A DNA stretch of 64,000 nucleotides from positions 39,684,601-39,748,600 of the forward strand of contig OX365948.1 of assembly GCA_947247005.1 (NCBI GenBank), read 5' to 3'. The DNA is from Spisula solida (taxonomy: Eukaryota; Mollusca; Bivalvia; Venerida; Mactridae). The position numbers and the translations under genes are program-made. The first letter of the stretch is position 1. Each line of letters starts with the position of its first letter. Positions 34,170-44,410 of the stretch are shown one piece after another. The notes below the pieces were generated by a model. The model did no database searches and was not told where the DNA came from. It worked only from the letters and a program-made list of their open reading frames with translations.

Positions 34170-34895
34170 TTTTATTAAACTGTCCTCACATGCTTTTTAA
34201 CCATGTCAAAGGGCCATATAACTCTGCTTTTTGACCATGGCAAAGGGCCATAAATTTGCTGTTTGACCATGGCTATGGGTCCTTGACCTTTGACCTCAAA
34301 ATCAATAGGGGGCATGTTATGTATGATGTAAAGTTTGAAGATCCTAGGCGAAAGCGTTCTAGAGTTATGGAACAGAAACCATTTGAATAGTCAGAAATAC
34401 TGAAGTTCACAGTAACTTTGACCTTTGGCATACTGACCTCAAAGTCAATAGGAGTCACCTACTGTCGATGACCATCCTCTATCCATGTTAAGTTTGAAGA
34501 TCCTAGGCGAAAGTGTTCTTGAGTTATTGAATGGAAACCATTTGAAAATGGTCACAGTGACCTTGAACTTTGACCTACTGACCTCAAATTCAATAGGGGT
34601 CATCTACTGTTAATGACCAACCACCATGTAAAGTTTGAAGATCCTAGGGCAAAGCGTTCTTGAGTTATTCAACGGAAAACATTTGAATTGTCAGAAATGG
34701 TAAAGGTCACAGTGACCTTGACCTTTGATCTACTGACCTCAAAATCAACAGGGACCATCTACTGTTGATGACCAACCTCCATGTAAAATTTGACGATCCT
34801 AGGCTAAAGTGTTCTTATGTTATTGACGGAAATCATTTTATACGACCGACCGACAGGTGCAAAAGCACCCTCATCAAAGATGGGGAGGGGCATAA
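34170..34895 (+). mobile_element. Pearl-like element with four about 150 bp core repeats
   Basis: Core repeats carry AAGTTTGAAGATCCTAGGCG (near 34331, 34490, 34631 and, diverged, 34785) and TACTGACCTCAAA.TCAA. They are followed by CGACCGACCGACAGG and a terminal hairpin GCACCCTCATC/GATGGGGAGGGGC, then ATAATA. AGGTCACAGTGACCT at 34704-34718 is a perfect palindromic nuclear-receptor-type element, and a near copy is at 34549-34563. Confidence 0.7.
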
Positions 34896-35279
34896 TACAA
34901 TTATTTTGCTTACCATAAAAATAATTTTATAAACATTAATTATGCAATGCAAGATGCATGAGACAATGTAAGGTTGAATTGAATGGTCAATTTCACGCTA
35001 ATCGGCCAATTAGTATCATGGTAAGAACATGTGATCCATATATATGGGTTTATTTACTACTAACATCAATGTAACATTCATGAATCACGCATCAAAAGAC
35101 AGCTCATTGGCTGAGCTTTCCGAAGGTGTTTTATATAATTTACATACTAGTAACCTCCTCACTACCCGAAATACGAAATATAGTCCGCCAAAATCGGTAA
35201 TATTTCTAATATTTTTTTGCAAAATCACAAATTTAATTTAATTTTCTGATTAAAATATTCTAACAATTATTTTACAATA

Positions 35280-35480
35280 TAAAAATTATAATTCTACGCC
35301 GTCGGGAAGAGCATCGCATGTGCGGATGAAAATGAACTACTTTAAGTTTGACCCTCGACCCGCCATATTGTTTACAACGATCAATAAACAAATATCACAG
35401 CACGAAAAAATCAATCGATCGGCGTTCAAAATGAATGAATAAAGCTAGACTTCGACAGAAATGTACAGGTAAGGAGTTTA
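35280..35480 (+). promoter_or_regulatory. CpG-rich, promoter/first-exon-like segment
   Basis: In AT-rich surroundings this stretch carries many CpGs, a CCGCCATATTGTTTAC word resembling the YY1-type sites common in animal 5' leaders, and ends with GAAATGTACAG followed by GTAAGGAG, a consensus splice donor at about 35469. It may be a first exon of a plus-strand transcript, but no matching conserved coding sequence follows. Confidence 0.3.
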
Positions 35481-36078
35481 TTTTATTACATATGTACTTT
35501 ATATTAACAAAGATAGCTTGTAATGACCGAATTCGTCGATTTTGAGCTCGTATGAAATTGACAAATTACGAAATCCCCGCGGATTTTCGTCATTCATGAT
35601 ACGAAACATCGGCGAAAAAACGTATTGAAATTTAGAATTAATGAAATAGAAACACTTATTTTATCACCTGCTATCAATAAATTACTCGTTTTGGAGACTT
35701 TAATGAATTGACTGGCAGTAGAATCATTTTCTGTTTCGGAGTTTTTCATCCCCAATAATTTCGTACCCGAGGGCGAAAATTTCGTCCTCAATAAATTCGT
35801 ACCCGAGGGCAAAAAATGCACGAACTTGTTTCAACTTTGTCTTGTATTAAAGGGAATCAGTAAATCAATTGTCAACTGCACCATCATGTGATATTTATAG
35901 GAAAACAATATTTAGCTGCCCTGCAGCTAGTGCAAAAGCTATGCCCAATTTTTGGGCTATGTCCAATTGTTATAAACTGGTTCAACTAAGCTGCTAGCCT
36001 CTGATTTCAAAGTATCTAGTTAAAAGAATGAGTTTTCTGTTTTAATGGCAAGCTTAAAATTTATTTTATCATTTTTAG

Positions 36079-36252
36079 ATGAAGTCCTTGACACTTGGTC
36101 CACTTTGTCAATCACCTGGAGTAACCATTAATTTAATTGAAAGACCGGAAGAACCACATGTAGCAGAAATCCTGAAAGGACTCGCCTTAGAAAATGAAAG
36201 ACTGGAACTACCACATGTAGAAGAAATTCTGAATGGAATCGCCGTAGATTGA
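36079..36252 (+). CDS. Small open frame of 57 codons with internal duplication, unknown
   Basis: ATG at 36079 directly follows an acceptor-like TTATTTTATCATTTTTAG. The frame ends at TGA 36250-36252. The product starts MKSLTLGPLCQSPG and contains two related acidic helical blocks, ERPEEPHVAEILKGLALEN and ERLELPHVEEILNGIAVD. The DNA repeat (GAAAGACCGGAAGAACCACA / GAAAGACTGGAACTACCACA) shows a recent duplication of about 60 bp. I do not recognise a family. With the donor at 35469 it could form a two-exon transcript whose coding part starts in exon 2. It lies inside the 4.55 kb element, so it could also be a captured gene piece or chance. Confidence 0.25.
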   Translation: MKSLTLGPLCQSPGVTINLIERPEEPHVAEILKGLALENERLELPHVEEILNGIAVD

Positions 36253-36278
36253 TGGACAGAATCATACTTGACTCTACC

Positions 36279-37131
36279 CCCAGATACAAATAGTATATGG
36301 GGGCTATATGGGAGTCATGCATGAGGTTGGTTGGTAGGTCCGTGCAAATTTTGTCCGTGCCATTTCTCTGTAACCATTGGTTGGATTCCATCAAAACATT
36401 GCATGACTGATCAGTACCAAGTCTAGTTGTGCATATCGTCGGCACACACTGGTTGTATCAATTTTAAGGGAGTTATGGCCCTTTAGTGTTTTGCGCATAT
36501 AAATTTTGTCTGCACTATTTCTCTATAACCATTTGTCGAGTTTTAACGAAACTTTGCATGAATGATCAGCACCAAGTCTAGTTGTGCATATCGTCAGCTA
36601 ACACTGGTCAGATAAATTTTAAGGGAGTTATGGTCCTTTATTTTATTGCACTTATAAATTTTGTCGGCAGTATTTCTCTGTAACCATTGGTCGAATTTTA
36701 ACGAAACTTTGCATGACCAAACAGTACCTAGTCTAGTTGAGTACATCATCTGCACATGCTGGTAGGATCAATTTTAAGGAAGTTATGCCCCTTTATTTTT
36801 GTGCACCTGTAAATGTTGTTCGCGCTATCTCTTTGTAACCACTGGTCTGATTTCAACAAACCTTTGTGTGAATGATCAATGCCTAGTCTAGTTGTGCATA
36901 TCATCAGCACTTGTTTGTCGGATCAATTTTAAGGGAGTTATAGCCGTTTGTTTTTTTACACTGATAGCTTTTGTCTGTACTTTCCCTCTGTAACCATTGG
37001 TTGGATTTCAATGACAGTTTGCATTACTTATCATTATTACAAAGTCTTGTTGTACATATTGTCAGAGAACATTGGAGTGACAGTGTCAAGCAGTATCTGG
37101 GGTATTCATCACATTCAGTGATATTTCTTGT
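36279..37131 (+). mobile_element. Pearl-like 'CCCCCAGATA' element, amplified copy (reverse orientation of 24298)
   Basis: It starts TACCCCCAGATACAAATAG and ends ...TATCTGGGGTATTCATCAC, ATATTTCTTGT. The interior holds about 4.5 tandem repeats of exactly about 155 bp (AAATTTTGTC starts near 36346, 36501, 36656, 36811, 36966), each with CTAGTTGTGCATATCGTC and TTTTAAGGGAGTTATGG. The copy at 24298 has only two such repeats. Confidence 0.75.
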
Positions 37132-37416
37132 TCAATTTGTATCATTGTTGTGTGACATAAATCATGAATTTCAGGATGTCATGGCAGAGTACCTGAAATA
37201 ATGAATGAACTCAAGTGTGTGAATGATTGAAAAAAGTGACAGGTATTCTAACTGTGACAGAACTTTTATATGGTTATTTATATGTAAGTTTATCTTTTTT
37301 ATATGTTCAAATTTGAATTCTAAATTTATAGCAATTACAATGCAGTAGAAAGAGATTCGTGTTTATTTTTATGTTCTTACAGTTACTTGCTTAACACAGT
37401 GTAAAGAAAAGTTTTT

Positions 37417-37680
37417 AGCTCACCTGTCACAAAGTGACTAGGTAAGATTTTGTGACCACTCCCCGTCCATCCACATTTGTTTGTGTAGCAATTTTTTGGC
37501 CTTTATATGAAACTTGTTCACATCATCTCCACAAAATCTAGTAAAAATGCATACATGATTTAGCTCTACTTTTGGGATCATACATTGGCTGTCTGTCCCC
37601 ACTAGCATCAGTCCATGCTCGACAATTCTGTTCACTAGTTCTAGAGTTATGGCCACTGAAATGACCAGAATCTTCCTTTT
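37417..37680 (-). mobile_element. GGGCCC-type pearl-like tail, reverse, truncated
   Basis: TTTTTAGCTCACCTGTCACA is the complement of the tail hairpin found at 6004, 40198 and 41022, followed by GTCCATCCAC in place of the usual ACGG tract. The rest is diverged. Confidence 0.55.
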
Positions 37681-37684
37681 AAGG

Positions 37685-38350
37685 AAAAAGATACACTTCA
37701 GTGTATTAATGCACTAGAAAAATACGCTTTTAGTACACTGAAGACAGAAGTGCATTTTTCAGAAGAAAAGTGCGCTTAAGCGTATTAATGCACTAGAAAA
37801 ATACGCTTTTAGTACACTGAAGGCAGAAGTGAATTTTTTTCAGAAGGAAGTGCACTTAAGCGTATTAATGCACTAGAAAAATACACTTTTAGTACACTGA
37901 AGGCAGAAGTGAATTTTTTTCAGAAGAAAGTGCGCTTAAGCGTATTAATGCACTAGAAAAATACGCTTTTAGTACACTAGGCAGAAGTGCATTTTTTTTC
38001 AGAAGAAAAATGCGCTTAAGTGAATTAATGCACTTAAAATACGCTTTTAGTACACTGAAGGCAGAAGTTTTCAAAAGAAAAATGCACTTAAGCGTATTAA
38101 TGCACTAGAAAAATACGGTTAAAGTGCACTTTTTTAAGATGAAGTGCATTAAACGCAGAAAAAATGCAGAAAAAATACACTGTAAGTGCATTTTTCGAGG
38201 AAAATAAGTGCATTTAATCCGCATTTTATTTACATTTAATACATTCGGTAAATAAAATGCAGAAAAAATACAGTGCCAATACCGCCGCGTTTAATACGGA
38301 TTAAATGCAGATTAAATGCACGTTAAATGCGCATTAAATACACTTTTTCG
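37685..38350. repeat. Right terminal motif array with 80 bp tandem units
   Basis: GCACTAGAAAAATACGC recurs at 37711, 37790, 37870, 37950, 38030 (variant) and 38102, a period of 79-80 bp. Beyond 38115 the array becomes irregular (AAATGCAGATTAAATGCACG...). It is the inverted counterpart of the array at 33821-34165. Confidence 0.85.
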
Positions 38351-38423
38351 AGAAGGGGTACAAATACATGCTATAAAGACAAAACAATACCTAAACACTC
38401 AAAAAAAATAAAAATAAAAAAAT

Positions 38424-40198
38424 AACAAGAGGGCCCAAAGGGCCCTAGGTCGCTCACCTGTCGTACTAGTGCATGCACACCCCTATGGTAATCCTACACA
38501 TTTTCTGAATAAAATATAAGGAAATTCAGCCTCTATTGCAAGCTTTTGTATGATTTGACCATGTGACCTAGCGTTTGACCCCAGATGACTTAATTAATAT
38601 CAAACTTAACCTAGATTGTGTTGAGATGATTATTAGGACCAAATTTCATAAAGATTAAGTCGAAATTGTAACCTCTGGTGGCTACACAGGGTTTTTCTAT
38701 GATCTGACCTATAATTTAAACAAAATATTTCCTCCATATAACTGTACAAATACATGCTATAAAGACAGAACAATACCTAAACACTTAAAAAAATAATTAT
38801 GGTTCCAGTGGGGTTTGAATCCACGACCCTCAGGAAAATGTCAATTGACATTGTGACCTTGTTTTTGACGCCAGATGACCCAAATCGAAATTGGCCTAGA
38901 TTTTGTTGACAGGATCATTGTGACAAAGTTTCATATAGATTAAGTTGAAATTGTAACCTCTGGTGACTGACTACACAAGGTTTTTCTATGATTGGACCTA
39001 TATTTTAAACAAAATATTTTGGAATATTTTCCCTCCATATAACTGTACAAATACATGCTATAAAGACAAAACAATACCTAAACACTTAAAAAAATAAAAA
39101 AAAAATAAAAAAATTATGGTTCCAGTGGGGGTTGAACCCACGACCATCAAGAAAATGTACTAATACATGTTATAAAGACAAAACAATACCTAAACCTTTA
39201 AAAAAAAAAAAAAAAAAAAAAAATTATGGTTCCAGTGGGTGTTGAACCCACGACCATCAGGAAAATGTACAAATAAATGCTTTACAGACAAAACAATACC
39301 TAAACACTCAAAAAAAATAAAAATAATAAAATAAATATTATGGTTCCAGTGGGGGTTGAACCCACGACCATCAGGAAAATGTACAAAAACATGCTATAAA
39401 GACAAAACAATACCTAAACACTCAAAAAAAATAAAAATAAAAAAATAAAAATTATGGTTCCAGTGGGGGTTGAACCCACGACCATCAGGAAAATGTACAA
39501 ATACATGTTATAAAGACAAAACAATACCTAAACATTTAAAAAAAAAAAAAAATTATGGTTCCAGTGGGTGTTGAACCCACGACCATCAGGAAAATGTACA
39601 AATACATGCTATAAAGACAAAACAATACCTAAACACTTAAAAAAATAAAAATAAAAAAATAAAAATTATGGTTCCAGTGGGGTTTGAACCCACGACCCTC
39701 AGGAAAATGTCTACGCTCCCTACAGCGCTTTGATTTCCACTTAACCATTACAATTCACACCCTGCTTAATATACTAGAATATTTTGATATTTGACCTTTA
39801 CAAAACTGCTGTGAACCCTGATACACATTTTCATTGGTTGATGAAAGTTTACTTGTATGTATAGACAGTAGAGAGTTACAGCAGAGAGTTATGTGACCAT
39901 GAAGACTACATGTTGAAAGGTTTAAAACAAGGTTTTTCTATAATTTGACCTAGTGAGCTAGTTTTTGACCTCAGATGACCCAATATCGAACTTGACCTAG
40001 ATTTTGTTGAGATGATCATTGTGACCAAGTTTCATAAAGATTAGGCCAAAATTGTGACCTCTAGAGAGGACACAACCCAATTGTTGACGGACGGACAGAC
40101 GGACGGACAGACGGACAGACGGACGGACGGACGGACAGACGGACGGACGAAGTGTGATCACAAAAGCTCACTCTGTCACTTTGTGACAGGTGAGCTAA
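38424..40198 (+). mobile_element. Pearl/Helentron-like element, 'GGGCCC' subfamily, full copy B
   Basis: It begins AACAAGAGGGCCCAAAGGGC and ends with (ACGG/ACAG)n at 40086-40148 and the nested hairpin ...CTCACTCTGTCACTTTGTGA, CAGGTGAGCT. The order of internal parts is the same as in copy A (4248-6004): core repeat, B-box monomer array (about 39110-39690), tRNA-like head and a second core. It is inserted in the A-rich linker of another copy's monomer array. Confidence 0.8.
39672..39750 (-). other. tRNA-like (SINE head) in copy B
   Basis: A box TGGTTAAGTGG (39737-39747) and B box GGTTCAAACCC (39680-39690) on the minus strand, as in the copy at 5528. Confidence 0.6.
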
Positions 40199-40534
40199 AA
40201 ATTATGGTTCCAGTGGGGGTTGAACCCACGACCATCAGGACAATGTACAAATACATGCTATAAAGACAGAACAATACCTAAACACTCAAAAAAAAAAAAA
40301 AAAAAAAATTATGGTTCCAGTGGGGATTGAACCCACGACCATCAGGAAAATGTACAAATAAATGCTTTACAGACAAAACAATACCTAAACACTCAAAAAA
40401 AATAAAAATAAAAATTATGGTTCCAGTGGGGGTTGAACCCACGACCATCAGGAAAATGTACAAATACATGCTATAAAGACAGAACAATACCTAAACACTC
40501 AAAAAAAATAAAAATAAAAAAATAAAAATTATGG

Positions 40535-40613
40535 TTCCAGTGGGGGTTGAACCCACGACCCTCAGGAAAATGTCTATGCTCCCTACAGCGCTTTGATTTC
40601 CACTTAACCATTA
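40535..40613 (-). other. tRNA-like (SINE head) in the outer copy
   Basis: A box at 40600-40610 and B box at 40543-40553 on the minus strand. The T-stem is GTGGG/CCCAC. Confidence 0.6.
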
Positions 40614-41159
40614 CAATTCACACCCTCTAGAATATTTTGATATTTGACCTTTACAAAACTGCTGTGAACCCTGATAAACATTTTCATTGGTTGATGAAAG
40701 TTTACTTGTATGTATAGAGTGTAGAGAGTTACAGCAGAGAGTTAAGTGACCATGAAGACTACACGTTGAAAGGTTTAAAACAAGGTTTTTCTTTAATTTG
40801 ACCTAGTGAGCTAGTTTTTGACTTCAGATGACCCAATATTGAACTTGACCTAGATTTTGTTGAGATGATCATTGTGACCAAGTTTCATAAAGATTAGGCC
40901 AAAATTGTGACCTCTAGAGAGGACACAACCCAATTGTTGACGGACGGACGGACGGACGGACGGACGACGGACGAAGTGTGATCACAAAAGCTCACTCTGT
41001 CACTTTGTGACAGGTGAGCTAAAAAGGCTATAAATCCAAACGAAAAACATGCTGTACGCGCACCTTTTTTGAGCAACTAACGGAAATCAAATTCAACTTC
41101 GACGAGAAAAAATTAATATTACTATTTTAATATGAGACTATGATATGATAGAACATGAA

Positions 41160-41722
41160 AACCGCATCAAGATAAACAAACCAGCAATATCAAGATAAAC
41201 AAACCAGCAATATCAAGACAAACAAACCAGCAATATCAAGACAAACAAACCAGCAATATCAAGATAAACAAACCAGCAATATCATGATAAACAAACCAGC
41301 AACATCAAGATAAACAAACCAGCAATATCAAGATAAACAAACCAGCAATATCAAGACAAACAAACCAGCAATATCAAGATAAACAAACCAGCAATATCAA
41401 GATAAACAAACCAGCAATATCAAGATAAACAAACCAGCAATATCAAGATAAACAAACCAGCAACATCAAGATAAACAAACCAGCAATATCAAGATAAAAA
41501 AACCAGCAACATCAAGATAAACAAACCAGCAATATCAAGATATACAAACCAGTAATATCAAGATAAACAAACAAGCAATATCAAGATAAACAAACCAGCA
41601 ATATCAAGATAAATAAACCAGCAATATCAAGATAAACAAACCAGCAACATCAAGATAAACAAACAAGCAATATCAAGATAAACATACCAGCAATATCAAG
41701 ATAAACAAACCAGCAATATTTA
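41160..41722. repeat. 23 bp minisatellite, about 24 copies
   Basis: Unit AACCAGCAATATCAAGATAA + ACA. Variants: GATAAAC/GACAAAC and AATATC/AACATC. Confidence 0.95.
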
Positions 41723-42096
41723 TATGTTTCTCGAACTTCAAGCGGGCCCGAAGACACTTCAACATAGTAACATACTTATTATCACCATTCCTATCCATTT
41801 CTTTAACTTAGAATAGAATGAGTAACTTCAATATAAAATCAATATATTTTTCAGTACATGGAAACCAGACAACTAGAAGGATGTTTGCCAAATACAGCAG
41901 TACAAAGAATGTGTGAGACACTGCTGGTAAAACCTAAGTCCTGGCTGTTATACTACATCACCATGCCAACTATTATATTCTTTTCTAAGTCCTACACTTA
42001 ACATGATACTGAAGGCCAATGATTTCCTAGTGGGATTCCTGATGTGAGCATGTTGACTTATTGATCAAGCATTGACGCCCATAAAATGCGTTATTA
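41723..42096. other. Unassigned sequence
   Basis: No repeat or gene is recognised. On the minus strand this would be the start of an intron if the 42105-42169 exon is real. Confidence 0.35.
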
Positions 42097-42104
42097 CAAC
42101 TTAC

Positions 42105-42169
42105 TTTTCTCGCAGCCATGCGTCAGCCACTACTAAATTCTTGCTCAATTGGTCCAGACTCATTTTCAT
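42105..42169 (-). CDS. Candidate 5' coding exon, unknown protein
   Basis: On the minus strand an ATG at 42167-42169 (reading down) opens 21 codons, MKMSLDQLSKNLVVADAWL then RE, ending at GAGAAAA followed by GTAAGTTG, a near-consensus donor. An in-frame upstream ATG at 42197-42199 would add ten residues, and the frame stays open further, so the start is uncertain. The stretch is unique in the window and richer in CpG than its neighbours. The plus strand offers a competing reading: ACTTACTTTTCTCGCAG is also an acceptor-like sequence followed by an open frame. I do not recognise the peptide. If real, the gene runs toward lower coordinates. Confidence 0.3.
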
Positions 42170-42768
42170 GCACTGGCAAAAAGAAACAGCACCAACCATG
42201 AACAAAATATCGTATCTCAGCCAATTAAATAACGAAAGTAATAAATTATGCCGAGTAAGCGGATTTGACATTTTGAATGTAATTATGTAGTAGACTGTTG
42301 CAGTGAGCCAATATCTGTAACAGAAGCCAACATCACATCTGAATTATCAACGCAACAAGATCTGTCACCAAACAACATACTCTACCAATTCACAGATATT
42401 TTGCTGGCTTAGAATTAATGATAAGTTGGTCCTAAGTGCTTATAAGACTCATGCATATTTGCATCACGAGGCGCTTCTTATGAGCCTATTTGCATGAAAA
42501 TTGAAACTGGTCATGTTGACCAAACCGAAGTTTAAAAAGCTTTTTTTCCGTAAGTAGTTTTCGGACAGTTTTTTTTTGTTTTCTTAAAAAATCGATTTTG
42601 TTCTTCTCAATCTAAGCCAGGGATTTGTCAGTGAAAATTCTAAGTAAAACGGGGCTTAACTCTGTTATAAATCACCATTATTATGTTATTGAGTTGACTA
42701 ATGATGGGAAGCATTAATTTATTGCATGGCAGGAAAGGCTTAGGTAAGATACTTCTGTATGGCTCTGT

Positions 42769-42912
42769 GGTGGTATTCAATATTGATCTTTTTTATTAGG
42801 AGAATAAGGACAGCCAATCATATCGCCTGTTACTGACAAAGAGTTTAATATGGTGTGATCTGATTGGTTGTCCTTATCCTTAAGTCAAGAAAAGTCAATA
42901 TTGAATACCACC
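42769..42912. mobile_element. Hairpin MITE with 18 bp perfect TIRs (144 bp)
   Basis: GGTGGTATTCAATATTGA at 42769-42786 and its exact complement at 42895-42912. An inner pair ATAAGGACAGCCAATCA / TGATTGGTTGTCCTTAT extends the fold. Confidence 0.85.
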
Positions 42913-42914
42913 CC

Positions 42915-43549
42915 TGAACAGTATTTAATTATGGCCCACTGTTATGCATTTATTAAAATATTAACAGTCTTGATAGTATATACTAAGCCTGCAAACAAAA
43001 ATTTGGCCAAGCTGCAATGCCGACATCATGCAAGCCGATGCAAGGGTGGCTGCAAGTGATGCTAAATATCAACATGTTTCATAATCAGACTGTTGATTCA
43101 GCAAAGGCCAAAGAAAGATCACAGCAAACCGATTTAACAATATTTCTCTTGCCTGAATTAATTGGTTTCCTTGCATAGAAATAGAACCCTGCGCCAAATT
43201 GACAACATACAAGTGATCTTTGTTCATTCTTCCAATGATGAAATCAGATTTAAAGAGGTATAGAATGACTAAAATATTTGTTCTTTTCCAGATAACCTTA
43301 AACCCAGGGGATTATAATTTAACAAAGCAGGCTCTAAGAACAGTATTTGTATGACAAGATTCTTCAATACCATAGCAGAATTTTCACAGCAGAGAAAGTA
43401 ATACTCTGTAAAAGCTTCACAGAGATAAAGGACTTCCCAGGAGATTCAGAAAGTGACATACAAGAGACAATAAGAGGAGCTGTTCGTGTGACATGATACA
43501 ACAGTAAAGCGTTACATAGAGTTGAGAAATTGAAAAGAAAAAGATGTTT
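42915..43549. other. Unassigned sequence
   Basis: No supported feature. Confidence 0.4.
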
Positions 43550-44410
43550 CTAACAGAGGGGATTTGAGATGGGAGTAATATAACAGCTGTACGAAATAGT
43601 CTAGATGTTACAAAGGCTGACAGCTGTATGAAATACTTGATGTTACAAAGGCTGAGCAATGGGTGAATAAATGTAGAGGAGTGATAAAACAGCTGTATGA
43701 AATTCTAGATATAAGAAAGGCTAACAACTGTACGGAATACTTGATGTTACAAAGGCTGAGCAATGGGTGAATAAATGAAGAGAAGTGATAAAACAGCTGT
43801 ATGGAATACTAGATTTAACAAAGGTTAACAACTGTACAGAATACTAGATTAACAAAGGCTGAGCAATGGGTGAATAGATAAAGAGGAGTGATAAAACAGC
43901 TGTATGAAATACTAGATTTAACAAAGGTTAACAAATGTACAGAATACTAGATTAACAAAGGCTGAGCAATAGGTGAATAGATAAAGAGGAGTGATAAAAC
44001 AGCTGTATGAAATACTAGATTTAACAAAGGTTAACAACTGTACAGAATACTAGATGTTACAAAGGCTGAGCAATGGGTGAATAGATAAAGAGGAGTGATA
44101 AAACAGCTGTATGAAATACTAGATTTAACAAAGGTTAACAACTGTACAGAATACTAGATTAACAAAGGCTGAGCAATGGGTGAATAGATAAAGAGGAGTG
44201 GTAAAACAGCTGTATGAAATACTAGATTTAACAAAGGTTAACAAATGTACAGAATACTAGATTAACAAAGGCTGAGCAATGGGTGAATCGATAAAGAGGA
44301 GTGATAAAACAGCTGTATGAAATACTAGATTTAACAAAGGTTAACAAATGTACAGAATACTAGATGTTACAAAGACTGAGCAATGGGTGAATAGATAATA
44401 AGGAGTGATT
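43550..44410. repeat. About 104 bp tandem repeat, seven to eight copies
   Basis: GAGCAATGGGTGAATA recurs at intervals of 102-107 bp from about 43651 to 44379. Each unit also holds GATAAAACAGCTGTATGAAA and AACAACTGTACAGAATACTA. Leftmost copies are most diverged. Confidence 0.9.

Larger units (their letters stand above)
33810..38358. mobile_element. 4.55 kb TA-flanked element with terminal motif arrays
   Basis: Left end TCCCTTCTCGAAAAA (33810) and right end TTTTTCGAGAAGGGG (to 38358) are inverted, with TA immediately outside both (33808-33809, 38359-38360). Next to each end are long arrays of a 10-12 bp motif: AAGTGCATTTTT, GCGTATTTTT and GTGTATCTTT in the left array, and the complementary AAAAATGCACTT and AAAATACGCTT in the right array. 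The arrays therefore form a long, degenerate inverted repeat. The interior contains two pearl-like elements, a reversed pearl tail, a CpG-rich exon-like segment and a 57-codon frame. No transposase was recognised. The superfamily is unresolved; Tc1/mariner-like or foldback-like are both possible. Confidence 0.6.
38361..41022 (+). mobile_element. Outer GGGCCC-type pearl-like element, internal array and tail
   Basis: ACAAATACATGCTATAAAGA resumes the internal sequence of the head at 33518. A full second copy is inserted at 38424-40198. After it the about 110 bp B-box array continues (40199-40560), then the tRNA-like SINE head, core repeat, (ACGG)n at about 40940-40975 and the terminal hairpin ending GAGCTAAAAA. 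Confidence 0.6.

Noticed and set aside
36128..36445. 105-codon minus frame
   Set aside because: Spans the boundary between the 36079 frame region and a pearl-like element, so it is a junction artefact.
36971..37201. 76-codon plus frame
   Set aside because: Begins in a 155 bp core repeat and runs past the element end; no motif.
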